This document shows, in pieces, positions 11,362 to 23,010 of a DNA stretch of 64,000 nucleotides (the stretch's first letter is position 1; every line of letters starts with the position of its first letter). The notes beneath the pieces are model-generated. The model made no database searches and was not told the origin of the DNA. It saw only the letters and a program-made list of their open reading frames with translations. Location: NCBI GenBank assembly GCA_031216915.1, contig CM062296.1, positions 799,261,022-799,325,021 on the forward strand, given 5' to 3'. The translations under genes and the position numbers were made by a program. The DNA is from Pictodentalium vernedei. Lineage: Eukaryota; Mollusca; Scaphopoda; Dentaliida; Dentaliidae.

Positions 11362-13314
11362 GTCTGAACGTAGGGTTGCTGTCTCTTTAATGGGTCACTG
11401 GTAAATTATTTTCCAAATTTACGACAATAGTTTAAAACACTCAGGAAATTTGTATGTGGATAAATACATGAAGCGGAAAAAGAAAATTGAAAAAAAACCC
11501 AGATGCACGTTTTGAAAGTGAAAGGCAAGTATGAAGGCCGGAATGTATTTAGATTATTTTTGTCTTAGAAGTAGATATCCTGATAATATAAGACTTACAC
11601 ATTACTTTTGTTGGAAGGTAACTTACAACGAGAATGTGTTCCTTGTTAGCATGCATGTATGTTCACAATGGAGGACATGCGTTTACAATGCACAGATTGT
11701 ACTCGTATCTGGGGACAGTATTTTACTGTAGGATCTCTTCGAGATAATGTTTTGAAATACAAGCCTGCACGAAATTCTGTACTTTACTAAAGAAAACAAC
11801 CTTCTTAATAAATTTTAGAATTGTTTTTACATTTTTAAACAACACTTTTCAAGTCTCACACCATCAGGTTGATTTCTATATGGTATTCACTACATTAGTT
11901 GCATCATGACTCATCACTGTCCAACTGTACAAGATACCCATGTCGTTGGGGTTCTTTGGTAATTATTTTTCTTGGTTTTAGTCAGTCATTTTACTTCAGA
12001 ACTGATAATTGCATGCTTTACCAATGATGGAAATCTGACGCGGGCAAGTGTGTTGTACACCTTCCGCTCGCGCAGTTTCTTATCCCGAGTAATCTTTTTT
12101 GGCGCACCTAGTTTTAGCCTTTTTCGACATATCCGGTATCTCGTGCACCCCGACAGTTCTCTTCGTAAGGGTAAAACAAACTTGGCGTTCAGCCTGCCTT
12201 TGATCTTGAACCCTTAAAAAATGTATGTTCTGTCAGTCCGGGACGAGTCAGGCTGCTAACCATTCTTGCTCGACTATCAATAAGCCGCAATGGCCTCCCA
12301 AATCATGTTATTAATTGTTATATTATCTATAATAATATTATTTCTGTTTTGCGTACAGTAGTATCTCTTCTTACGTAGAGTTTGCATTTTTACAAACCGT
12401 TCTATCCGCGTTTGGGGCGATTGGGACGACGTTTTTATAAGCTAAACAACGGTTTAAAAACACTGGTTGTCTTGAATGTGTTCCACGAAGAACGCGCACA
12501 CTTTAAGTGGATTTTAGAAGATGTTTGTGAAGCGAAACAATGCAAAATAGCACAGGACAGCAATTATCTCGCCGATGAAGTTCCTAGAAGAACTATGTTT
12601 TGTCATTGTGCATTTTTAAAAAAGTTAATCCTGTTTTACGCTAATACCGTTATCGCACCACGATCTAGCCTTAGCTTGTGGTGTGACGTTAAGCAGCAAT
12701 GAATGGAAAAATAAATATTTTGAATTCAAATCTAGGACAACATTGAAAACGAATTTATCACGCCCTTCAAGAATTAATGTTCGTTACTTCAATCAACAAT
12801 CATTTTTGTTTAAAATTATGATATTTACAGGCTTTCTCCAACAGGGTTCTATACTAAATAATGGTTACTTGGGAACTGGTATTTTAGCGCAATTATAAAA
12901 TTAGAGACACGAATAATGATATGACCGAAATGTTAAATAGCACAATGATGCATTTTCAAAATCAAATCACCGTTTAATACACGTTTCCTACCAGGGGTGG
13001 TGTCATTGGGGATCGGTCGGAACTACAGTCCGACCTTTCGGTGAGTTCTAGTCACTCACTCCCGTCGGGGGAGACTACCTCTTTTATTGTAGCTTTGTCG
13101 GGAGACATCATAGCCTCCCTGTCGGGGAGTACAAGACCCCTTGTCGTGGATATTCTGACTTCACTACGGCTTCCAATCTGTAACTATAAAACTATTAGCT
13201 CGCTAGGGCCTCCAAAAGTAGTAATAGTCTTTAAAAATAAACTTTACACAAGTTGTCCCAAGTTTCGAAGTTTGGCGAAGAAAACCTAGCAGTACATATA
13301 GTGGTAAGTGTGTA
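11362..13314. other. unassigned sequence
   Basis: Open frames at 11531-11731, 11972-12217, 12382-12702 and 13041-13289 (plus) do not resemble families I know and lack supporting features. The last covers a GC-richer segment with repeated GTCGGG words. Confidence 0.35.
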
Positions 13315-13549
13315 TTAACCCTTTACCTAACACGAAAAGCAGACGACACATGCAAACAAAATTCATGAATCACTTTTTGTCTAAAAAACATAGGTTATGA
13401 CCCCTCATTGGAACGAGTTCGATGAGCTCGTTCCAGAGAGGTGTCATAACCTATGTTTTTGGGACAAAAAATGAAAAAAATAATGAAAATTGCCGATTGT
13501 TGTGAATAGCGCTGGCCAGTTTTGGCCGTTACGTTGGATAAAGGATTAA
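13315..13549. mobile_element. TTAA-flanked hairpin MITE, subfamily B, copy 1
   Basis: It runs from TTAACCCTTTACCTAACA to GTTGGATAAAGGATTAA. The interior arms carry ACATAGGTTATGACCCCTC and its complement around GAGTTCGATGAGCTCG. One end reads AAAAGCAGACGACAC and the other GCGCTGGCCAGTTTTGGCC, the subfamily B pair of unlike ends. Several arm substitutions mark it as an older copy. Confidence 0.88.
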
Positions 13550-14004
13550 TGTGGTATTTGTATCGATATAAATTTCTGATTTTAATGCCCCGAAAGGGCG
13601 ATCAGGGTTATGTCATGCGTTCAAAATTTAGAGGTAATTCTGGGCTGAAATGTCAGTCAGCCTAGAGGTCTCCCTTGCTGTTAACACAACGATATTTTTG
13701 TCGACGACAGAATATATGCAATGGTTCAGAGGAATGAAAAGATGATATGGCTAGCATGCAAGATCGATTAAACTGGAATCTTTAATGTAATCAAAATTAA
13801 ATTCGTTTGAAGACAAGTTTTACAACATCCAACTGGACATCTATGAAAAACAAATGAGCAGAATACATTAGAATGCCGGGATGGTCTTCATGTGAGGGGC
13901 ATGAGATCTGCATAGTATATGTGTGTATATTTCACCTACACCGACAACATATGTGCACATTTGTAAACAATAAAAATACTAACTATGTATATATTTATAT
14001 ATAT
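13550..14004. other. unassigned sequence
   Basis: No recognisable gene. It lies directly upstream of a Penelope-like fragment, but I cannot recognise further PLE coding sequence in it. Confidence 0.35.
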
Positions 14005-15445
14005 GGCACACACTACTACTACTTTGGATATCGACAGTATGTGTACTAACATTGATATTGATAAAGTTGTTAAGTCGGTTAAAAATGCATTTGAAAAATA
14101 CACATACACAACACGCTCGGATAATTTTTTTTTTGATCTTTTAGAGCTGATTTTAAAAGGTAATGGCTTTCAATTCAATGGAGAATATTTTTTACAAATA
14201 ATGTGTTGTCCTATGGACAAAAGATTCAGTCCTAACTTTGCAAGCATTTATGTAGCGAAATGGGAGGAAAATGCCTTAAGCAAATGTGCAAAGCATCCTC
14301 TCGTATATCTCAAATATTCAGATGACATTTATATTATTTGGGAACATTTAAAGGAAGAATTTGATGAACTTTCAAAATTTTCAACAATTATGATCCACAC
14401 ATTAAATTAAAAGCTACTATCAGTGAAAATTCTGATGACTGTCTCGATGTGACCGTGCATAAAGGAATCAAATTCCAGGCATCCGGTCATTTAGATTATA
14501 AAGTATATTTTAAACCAACTGATTCACATCAATTGTTGCACACAAAAATCATTTCATCCTCAACATACATTTAAAGGTATCATCAAATCACAGCTCATTC
14601 GATTCCACCGCAATTCAAGTGATAAAGTAAATTTCAACGAGGCTTGTTCTACTCTATTTGGCTCCCTCGGATCGAGGGGGTACTCACTGCGCTTTTTGCG
14701 TATTCTTAAATCTCAAACTCTGAAAAAGCTAAAAAGTCCAGCAGAAACTACTGATTTCGAACCACTGAAAATTGAACACAACAGGCCGTTGCAGAATGGT
14801 AGTGGTGTGGTATTTAAATGCAAAAAGCCTAGTTGTAGATTACATACTTTTATGCCTGATCAGAAAGAAGAATTTTCCTCCGAACAAACGAAAAATCATC
14901 ATCAGATCCGCAACCCCTTTATTGTGATTCACCAAGTATTATTTATCTTATCACTTGCAAACGCTGTCGGAAGCAGTGTTTTGGTCAGAATCAAAATCCA
15001 TTCCGAGAACGTACTACTAGACACAAACAGGATATAAAACATAATGCTGATGCCCCAGTAGCACAACATTTTAACCCTCCTGACCATTCATTGGGCGATT
15101 TCGAAATCCATCCTATCGAACATCCACCAATTAAAGACACATTAGAAGAAACGGGTGAATTGAGAAAGAAACGTGAAGCTTTTTTGGGTCAGTAGGCTTC
15201 AAACACTCTGGCCATTTGGTATGAACATATCAGAGGGAGAATGCGAAAGGAGGTCCATCATTCCTTTCACTTTAACATACAACAGAATGAATATCGAAAT
15301 AGTAAAAATATTAAAAGATGAATTCAATTTAACCAATGCTAAATTAAATGAACCTTTGAATCTTCGACCCTTCATCGCCTAAAAGAAAAACAAAAGCTTG
15401 CGTAACATCCTTGTAAGGACTAAATTACAACCCATCAATGAATAA
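14005..15445 (+). pseudogene. Penelope-like element: RT C-terminal part plus GIY-YIG endonuclease
   Basis: The frame opens inside the reverse transcriptase at TLDIDSMCTNIDID and continues through FNGEYFLQI and the catalytic YLKYSDDIYIIW (about 14310). After frameshifts near 14400-14580 a linker rich in Lys and Cys follows (CKKPSCRLHTF). The GIY-YIG-type endonuclease starts at about 14940 (IYLITCKRCRKQCFGQ), continues with an RERTTRHKQDI segment and ends in LQTLWPFGMN and LRNILV near 15445. RT followed by GIY-YIG is the hallmark of canonical Penelope-like elements, which prime reverse transcription at their own nick. The N-terminal RT half is absent and at least three frame breaks are present, so this is a truncated dead copy. 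Confidence 0.9.
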
Positions 15446-15623
15446 CATCAATTATTGCCAGCCAGTTTAATCAGTTCCCAAGGTCGTCACTTAGTTTAAA
15501 TTAATTTTATGTGTTTGTTGTCATGTTTGAACACCATCAAGGTTCAGCAAATTAAAGCGGCATATTGAAAGAAAAAAACGTTCCAGTAGGAAATGTCCTT
15601 GCCAGTGCGAATGTTTAACCTTA

Positions 15624-15740
15624 AACACACACACATACCCCCCCCCCCCCCCCCACACACACACAAACAGAGATAGAGAGGGAGAGAGGGAGAGAGACAC
15701 ACAGAGAGAGAGAGACACAGAGAGAGACAGATAGAGAGAG

Positions 15741-15778
<38 letters not shown>
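15624..15778. repeat. compound microsatellite (CA)n-(C)n-(GA)n
   Basis: ACAC repeats lead into a run of 17 or so cytosines, then more ACAC, then about 110 bp of interleaved AGAGAG and ACAC tracts. The Leu/Ser/Cys-rich frames on the minus strand are artefacts. Confidence 0.95.
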
Positions 15779-16584
15779 CCTTGTAAAGTGTTGGAAGTGA
15801 GGACAATTGCTTTGAACTGCACAATTGGGGACATGGAAATATCTGTATCGTCGGAATTAAACAGTGCCATGATAAATGTAAGATGCGAAAACATAATTGA
15901 ATCATATTATGAGCAAATAAAGACTGATGATGCAGAAATAAAATATTTTATTTAATGCTCAGGCATCAATTCACGCTGAAAAATTAAGTCATATTCCCCT
16001 GTCGGTCGGCAAAACGAAATATCAAAATGATATTTAGAAATCGATATTTCATCGTAGGTTCGGATGACGAATCACATGTACTTTAAACGAGTCAGCACAT
16101 CAGTAATGAATTCCAGAGTCCCAAATACAAACGAATTCGAATAATAGTGACAGTGACTAAATCAATTCATTAAATCAGCGGTTTCAAAGTTTGACTTTCT
16201 CATTCACCTTCCAGCGAAAAGCCGAAATCACTTTCAAATTTCTTCAGTTCAACTTCACACGTCTTCAGTGCATTGAGTTCAAAAAAAATAAAATGACGTG
16301 TCTTGTTATTGAAAATAAGAAAGTGGTGTTTTTTGTTATTGTTCTATTTCTTCGAAACACATTGCGATTATTTCAATTCGCCAGCCTTGGTAAATCGTAA
16401 AGTTAGGGGAGAAATAAGACGGGACTACTTTTTGTGCGGATATTCACACATTCCAATGGTTGGAGTTTGGTTGTTGTAATTTTTGTATGGACGCCGGTTC
16501 GGCACATAAATTTTGCGCCTTAATGGCAAATAAAGGCCACAAATTGGAGAGTTTGTAGTCGTAGAGCATTAAATAAAAAGAAAA
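15779..16584. other. unassigned sequence
   Basis: AT-rich. The open frame at 16191-16400 is Phe-rich and resembles nothing I know. No repeats recognised. Confidence 0.35.
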
Positions 16585-16736
16585 TTCACGAAAATTTGAT
16601 GAATACCGAAAATATCTCGTTCGTGGCTACAAGAAATATGAGGATCTTCACGAGCGACTGCGTCGCTCGTGAAGATCCTCATATTTCTTTGTAGCCACTC
16701 ACGAGATATTTTCGGTATTCATCAAATTTTCGTGAA
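16585..16736. mobile_element. 152-bp near-perfect hairpin MITE
   Basis: Arms from TTCACGAAAATTTGATGAAT to its complement ATTCATCAAATTTTCGTGAA meet at GCGACTGCGTCGC. Only one or two indels separate the arms, implying recent origin or strong conversion. No terminal duplication is clear and no other copy is in the window. Confidence 0.8.
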
Positions 16737-16867
16737 TATCCTCTATGTTTCTTGCATACTAACTGTGGACACACATGTGTTTTATTTGGGGTTCTCGCTG
16801 TGTTACATTTGGGGTCAACCCATGTGTGTATCAGTGGGATCCATTATCCCGAGATATGCAGGTGGGG

Positions 16868-17075
16868 ATACAGCAGATAGACAGATAGATATTTTATTCA
16901 GCAGAATGTGAGTTTCGGTATAACAAAACAACAAAAGTACATTGACATAAATTACATATAAACATAAATATATAACACATGCTGCCGGGAGATAGCATAG
17001 CCAGATTGGCTGTCCACCTGCTATCTCCCTGGGATTGGAAAAAGAAATAAGAATAAAAATAGAATACAGACGTTA
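16868..17075 (-). mobile_element. LINE 3' tail with conserved stem-loop
   Basis: On the minus strand this ends in AATAAAATATC followed by a degenerate (TATC)n tail, the shape of a non-LTR retrotransposon 3' end. An internal stem, GGGAGATAGCA at 16987 with TGCTATCTCCC at 17019, encloses AGCCAGATTGGCT. The same architecture occurs at 45310-45536 with compensating base changes. The tail may belong with unrecognised 3' sequence extending towards 17530. Confidence 0.65.
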
Positions 17076-17840
17076 AAGAAAACATTTGAAACGGACTATA
17101 TGTTAGTTGTATGAACAATAATGAACGATATGCGATATGCGACAATAATGTACGATATGCGATAATCGACTGTGGACAGGGCGTTGGGAATGTTTGAGTA
17201 TAACTTGGCTCCCCATCTCTCTAGACAGAAAAGGTGAAACCAGAGGAGAAAGAAAAAATCAGATGCTGACGACCATGACCTCCTGAAAGCCCTATTGATC
17301 CGTCTCAGGCCCTTTCCGATCATACTGAACTAAATTTGCCTTACTTACTCGAGACTTTCGGGGATCTTGCAGCCACCGTAAGCCCTCTTTCCTACTCGAC
17401 AGACGCCAAATTCGATTACTCGAAGATGGAGCCTGGAGCACAGCGCGGCCAACACGCCTGTGGAATATTATCAGTTGTGGATTTAAGACATTACTAGTTA
17501 CATCTGGGACCGTATAATAAACAAGAATTTTCATATGACAAGAATGCTACACTAAACGACCACACGAGGAAAGGTTTTAGTATGCTTTGAGTGAGGAGTC
17601 AAGTTAGAAGAGGAACCAGACAAATAAGCAGGAGTAACATTTTTTGTTTGAGATGAGCGTCTTAGTGTTTTGTGTGTTTTTTCAATCCATTCCTATCAAT
17701 TCAGTTAATTTCGTTGAATAAAATGAGATCCCTGCAAATACACCACGCATCCACGTCGTCACCATAAGGTCGCCACAACGCCCAACACGATGTGAAGACG
17801 TCACAATAACGCCGTAGTTACGGTGTGGGTCAGTACCCGA
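17076..17840. other. unassigned, possibly LINE 3' region
   Basis: Weak minus-strand frames at 17096-17534 lie between the LINE tail at 16.9-17.1 kb and the LINE-B coding end at 17.84 kb. They may be decayed 3' sequence of either element. I cannot align them to anything. Confidence 0.3.
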
Positions 17841-19267
17841 TCACCAAAAAGAGCAATCTGGGCAGTAAGGATTATCGCATTCAACCCCTTTCGAGTATGA
17901 AGCTAATAGCTTGAAAATATTAAACTTTTTTTTAAACATCTTCCTATTTTCCAAAAGACGAACTTCATTGTCCAGGTTGTTCCATATTTTGGGAAACGAA
18001 TACAGTGGGAAGTCATCCAAGAATCGAGTCCATGTTCTGTGTACTTGCAGAAGTGTGGACTGCCTGGTATTTCTGTGTGTTTGGTTCCTCACCTAAGATA
18101 AAAAGTCATCAAATGATGCCGGGAGGTTGGACTTGTCCCAATCATGAATAAACAACGCCGCGTGAATAGGTACCCAACCTTGAGGATGCGATCTTCAATA
18201 AACAGCGGGTCTGTGTGCGCATCAATTTTTTTATGATTGATTATTCGGATTGATGTTTTCTGCATTAGCAATAGTTTGTTGATCGCTCTTGAATTACCCC
18301 AGATTTGAATACCGTAGGTCAAATGACTGTGGATAAGTGCGAAGTAAAGAGTACTCAGGGCGTCATGAGGCAGAATAGATTTAACTGTATTGAGGGCAAA
18401 GTTTGCGTGTGCAATTTTTGAGCATATCTGTGTGATATGATATTTATAAGATAACATATCATCAATATTTATACCTAAAAATTTTAGAGATTTTTCGGTT
18501 TCCTCAGTGCCCACCCTAGTTATCTTATCATTGTCAACAAAAATATTGAATAGCATCGATTCCGTTTTCTCCCTACCGGGGTGAATTAATATATATTTCG
18601 TTTTTTAGTATTTATAACCAGATGATTGGTTGAACACCATTTGAATACATTTTGTAATTCGTTATTCATGTTAGTTTTCGGGTTTTTCATACAGTGACTT
18701 GATGAGTACACTGTAGTATCATCTGCGAATGATAATAAATTCAGAGTTGTGGCGTTAGAGATATCGTTAATATATAGCAGAAAAAGGATAGGCCCTAGCA
18801 CTGAGCCTTGTGGGACGCCGCACACAATTTGCGCCAAACACGATTTGTGTCCATCATACAGAACAAATTGTTTTCTATCTGCTAAATAACTTTTGAACCA
18901 TTCATTTGTGACTCCTCTTATACCATAGTATTCAAGTTTCTGAAGCAAAATTTCGTGGTTTATGGTGTCAAAGGCTTCAGTCAGATCCAGAAACACAGCT
19001 AGAGTGGACTGTTTAGTACATTTATTTTTTTCTTCCGCCACGTGTTATAGAAGATGGAGTACCGGATGAATTGTAGAATGTTTTTTTTCTGAACCCATAT
19101 TGGTGGCGATATAATATTTTAAAGCGTTCTAGGAAACTAATCATTCTTATTGCCATAAGTTTATCCAAGATTTTAGAGAAAATTGGTAGTATACTAATTG
19201 GTCTATAGTTTGTAAATTCGTGCGAATCACCTGATTTATAGATAGAAATAACCTTAGCAGTTTTCAT
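17841..19267 (-). pseudogene. LINE-B copy 1: reverse transcriptase portion
   Basis: On the minus strand the RT shows FTNYRPISILPIFSKIL with HQYGFRKK (19022-19267), then VFLDLTEAFDTINHEILL, QIVCGVPQGSVLGPILFLL and the catalytic LLSFADDTTVYS (18586-19041). A thumb region with KFLGINIDDMLSYKYHI and HSHLTYGIQIWGN follows at 18089-18556. The C-terminus with CDNPYCPDCSFW ends at 17841. Frames shift near 19030, 18570 and 18090, so no single product is possible. It follows directly from the endonuclease frame at 19494-20915. It is homologous to LINE-B copy 2 at 30.9-34.0 kb and to the fragment at 48.65 kb. Family is Jockey/CR1-like by motif order. Confidence 0.92.
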
Positions 19268-19493
19268 TTTTTCGGGAACTACACCAAATTTGAATGAGCT
19301 ATTAATTATGAGTGTTAAAGGAGTGACAATTAAGTCGATGATTTTTTTAACAAGACTAGAGTTGATATCATCACAATCAGGGCTTCAGGGGATGCGGGCT
19401 TTACAAAAAAAATATTTGGAAACTCACCATTCAAATATGTTGAAACTAAATTGTGATCAACTCTTAGATGCTGACGGGTGAGTCTACCAATAT

Positions 19494-20915
19494 TCACACA
19501 AAAAAGTTATTAAATTCATTTGTTATTTCATGCGAGTCACTGATTTCTTTCTCCTTTTGGACAAAGAAAGAGGGGAGTTTGGAAGAGCGCTTTTCCTTAT
19601 TCATACTTACATTCAAGATTTTCCAGGTATTGCGCACATCATGTTGATTTTTTGCCAGAATTGTTTTATAGTATATTGCTTTACTCTGTCTCTTAATGCG
19701 GTTGAAAATTCTGCAGTAATTTTTATAGTTAAGAATATTTTGGTCTGTGGGAGCTTTTAATTTCTTGTGGTAAAATTTCTTTTTATTTCTTGATAAGATT
19801 AATAGACCCTTTGTCATCCAATGCTGGCGTTTAATCTTTGCTTTCTGATTTTGGGCCTGAATGATGGGGAATGCCACGTCAAAAACATTTTTATATATTT
19901 CCTCAAATCCATTGTATGCCGAATTGGGACAATTTATACTCATGACGCAAGAGAAATCACACTCAGACAGCAGTGATTGGAAATAAGCAATGTTCTCTGT
20001 GTTCATCCTCCTTTGGACTTTGTGGGTGGAAGGTCCTTTCTCTAATGTATTGTTCTCAATGTAAAAAATATCGGAAAGGTCAGTAAAGACTATGTCAGAA
20101 AATGAACTGGACGCGATGTTGTTTGAATAAATGTGGTCAATTAAGGTCGCCGACGAAGTAGTTACTCCAGTAGGTTTGGTTATGAGAGGGAGGAAACCTT
20201 GACTAAATATTAGGTTAATAAATTCCGCAGTCTTTCTGTGGGCATCGACTTTCAGGAGATCGATATTGAAATCTCCCTTTATGTAAGAGGTTTTCTTTTC
20301 ATGTGACAATACATCTGTTAAGAAATGTATTTTCGACAGGTAAATGTCCATGTCCGCTTTGGGAGGGGTATTGGACCTATGTATAACTCCAATCACCTTC
20401 TTCGATTTATTAAATTCAATCTCAATAAAGAGGGATTCCAGAATGTGGGTGATAAAAATAGACAAATCCTCGCGGATTTTGAAATCAATACCTTCTTTGA
20501 TGTAGAGTCCAACATCCCCTCTTCCATCATCATCCGGAGAACGACATTTATAAACTAGTGGCTGATACCTATTCCAGGTATACGAAAAGTATGGCCGTAT
20601 TTGGAAAATTTCAGTTAGCCCTGAAATGCCAGAATTGCTATCTGATTCCTGCATATTAAACATTAGTTCATTCAGGGGATCCCAGTGAGTACTGATGCTT
20701 TGACAATTTATATGGAAGAGAGAGAATGTGTTCTTGGCGTTGAGAGGTCGAAGGTTATCGGGTGAATAATATACACATTCTCCTCTAACGTGCTGAAAAG
20801 GGGTGTCGTCTTCATCATTCAGAGAAGATGTCCTATCGTTAAATTGGCTAATGAAATAATCATAAACCGCACCTGTCTGGATCTTGTCTAGCATTATGTT
20901 ACCCGCCATTATCAA
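19494..20915 (-). CDS. LINE-B copy 1: apurinic-type endonuclease frame, 473 aa
   Basis: An uninterrupted frame starts MIMAGNIMLD. The endonuclease/exonuclease/phosphatase fold begins near residue 60 (FSLFHINCQSIS), has GISGLTEIF around residue 100, a GDFNIDLLK segment near residue 215 and PTGVTTSSATLIDHIYSNN near residue 250. At the motif that normally carries Ser-Asp-His the sequence reads DLSDIFYIE, so the catalytic His appears replaced. The homologous copy at 33.2 kb keeps an Asp-His pair. The C-terminal 150 residues form the basic linker to the RT. The RT lies in other frames just downstream, so this is the surviving front half of a dead element. It would nick target DNA to prime reverse transcription. 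The Met near ATGGCGGGTA is shared with copy 2 and supports the start. Confidence 0.85.
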   Translation of the reverse strand: MIMAGNIMLDKIQTGAVYDYFISQFNDRTSSLNDEDDTPFQHVRGECVYYSPDNLRPLNAKNTFSLFHINCQSISTHWDPLNELMFNMQESDSNSGISGLTEIFQIRPYFSYTWNRYQPLVYKCRSPDDDGRGDVGLYIKEGIDFKIREDLSIFITHILESLFIEIEFNKSKKVIGVIHRSNTPPKADMDIYLSKIHFLTDVLSHEKKTSYIKGDFNIDLLKVDAHRKTAEFINLIFSQGFLPLITKPTGVTTSSATLIDHIYSNNIASSSFSDIVFTDLSDIFYIENNTLEKGPSTHKVQRRMNTENIAYFQSLLSECDFSCVMSINCPNSAYNGFEEIYKNVFDVAFPIIQAQNQKAKIKRQHWMTKGLLILSRNKKKFYHKKLKAPTDQNILNYKNYCRIFNRIKRQSKAIYYKTILAKNQHDVRNTWKILNVSMNKEKRSSKLPSFFVQKEKEISDSHEITNEFNNFFV

Positions 20916-22840
20916 CTAATACCCTAGCCCGTCTCACAGTCAGAGTAACTAGTTTAAAGCATATCGGAAGAGTGAAATTGATACAAATGAAAGTAGTAAG
21001 TCCAGATTCAAATTTCAGTGAGCTCAATTGTTCTTTGAAGGTCGAAGCAGTATTGAGAAGATCAGGTTTATGACAGATAGCATTATTAATGGTATTCAAA
21101 AATGTTTGTTGTTGATAACAGTAATTTGGGAAACAACGCAAAGCTGTAAGTGAAGCATCAAATATTCAAATTTGACCACCCTCCATGCAAAAGTGAATGT
21201 GCAGAGAGATTTATGATAGTTGGTGTATGCGTATGGGCGTGCGTGAGTGTACTTACATCTGTGGAAGAGAAGAATGGCAGCATGTATGTGCCAAGACGTT
21301 CACATAACATGTCTACCAGTCAATTACTAAACAATTTCCCTAACGCAGATGTTGCGTGGTTCGTGTGTTACATCCGGGGCTAACCCATGTATATTTGTGA
21401 GTGTCGTCAGCTATTCAGGTTAGGTGAGGCTCAGAGTAATTCGATTTTCCCTGCTATAATATGAAAGCTTCATCATGGCAATATTCTGTAATAATAGTGA
21501 GTATAAAAAGTATAGAAAATACCGCATCCTGCCTGATATTACTACTTCTGAGCCAGCGCCCCAAGTTCACAGACAGCACTCCCCACACACAAAAACAGAT
21601 TGCAAGCTGGCGACGCCATTGGTGTACCTCTATAACCGAAATGTTCTCGCGCATGTCATTTTTCTTCAGCTCTCCGTCTCACCGACCCCCACCCCCAAAC
21701 ACAGCTTACATGGCGAAAATGGAAACGCGTATCGAGCTACCTCGAAAAACAAATTAAAGTTATTAAACATTCGCGTAAGCGCAACTTTATCAGAGAAAAC
21801 GAATTCACACCATACAGCATATGATCTTAAATTCATCAAAATTATTAGGCTTAATGTTATGTAACGTAAACAACGGTGTTAGTTTGAGGGACTTTAAAAC
21901 ACACGCTTATGTACATGTAGAAGTACTAAAAAATAGAACAGGACACATGCGGCTAACATTTGCACAACTGGGGACATTTTCAGGTGTTCGACTGACGTAC
22001 ATTCTGCTGACCCCATTAGCACGTTCAAACAAATTTTGCAATGGGGGACTACCCCGTTTGTCAACTGCCTCGGTTCTTGGGTTAAAGATCTCGTGTGTGT
22101 CCTCAGTTGTATGCGATTACAACCCCCACCCCACCCCACCCCCTCACACATATATATATATATCCCTCGGAATGGGGCTTAAGCGAAAAAAGGATAAAAG
22201 GTGTTTGAACGACTCTGTGTTTTATTTATAGCAAATGATACTGACGATTATTTTTCGTTTTTAGCCGACGGAGTCGATAATAAAAGGTGATGTAACACAC
22301 TGTAATTAACTGCTCAGCAAGTGTGTTACATCACACTCTATTCATGTTCCAAACTCAAATATCCCTTTGTCTGTCATCACTATAAAGTGGATTGCAAAAA
22401 CAGTTCCGGTAAGCCATTTTCCAATTCTTGTACGCAGACTAAAGAGACGCGGTTACCATTTTTTTGGAGACGAGCGGTAGTCGAACGAAATGACCATTTG
22501 CTTAATTCTCAACACGTTCGTACCTCTTCGTTCAGTTTTGGTAATGGGAATAGTTGGGAAATAGTTATTTTTTAGACATTTGCACCACTAATCGAAACTA
22601 TAATATTTTAGATATCTCTTATAAAGAAAGTGGTTCCCATGAAGATCGTTTGTAAGACTGACTTAATGTATTGAATCCATTTAGCAACACATTTTTGAAC
22701 AAACTTTTTGAAATTCTGTTAACTCTAGTTGAGACGTTAGTTCTCAGTATATGTAAAATCGAAAAAGAAAATATGAGATAAGACATTTCCCTATTAGCGA
22801 TCATATTCATACTGGATTATCGTGAACTTTGGGCAATACA
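20916..22840. other. LINE-B 5' region and unassigned sequence
   Basis: About 200 bp upstream of the endonuclease frame may be LINE 5' UTR. Beyond it, short frames at 21150-22231 and 22321-22575 resemble nothing known. A short stem, GTGATGTAACACAC with its complement, lies at about 22288-22334. Confidence 0.35.
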
Positions 22841-23010
22841 AAAGAACTTTTACAACTGTATTTTCTAGACATGTACTCCCAAGTTATGACTTTAAATGAG
22901 TTGAAATAAACCATTAGCATTTTCAATGATATAGCAATTTGCCAGTTAGCAAATTGTCATATCTTTGAAAGTGCTAATAGTTAATAAAATACAATTGTAA
23001 AAGTTTTATA
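22841..23010. repeat. imperfect hairpin, about 170 bp
   Basis: The left arm begins with AAGAACTTTTACAACTGTAT and the right arm ends with ATACAATTGTAAAAGTTTTA. The inner parts pair as TAGCATTTTCAATGATATAGC with its diverged complement around GCAAATTGCCAGTTAGCAAATTG-like bases. It is an older hairpin MITE with many mismatches. Confidence 0.6.

Noticed and set aside
15521-15905. Ser/Leu/Cys-rich minus-strand frames of 75-116 codons
   Set aside because: They arise from the CA/C/GA microsatellite, with no start context or motif.
16740-21420. Possible diverged repeat shared by 16790-16860 and 21360-21420 (TGTGTTACAT...GGGG...AACCCATGT words)
   Set aside because: The match is short and I cannot extend it by eye with confidence.
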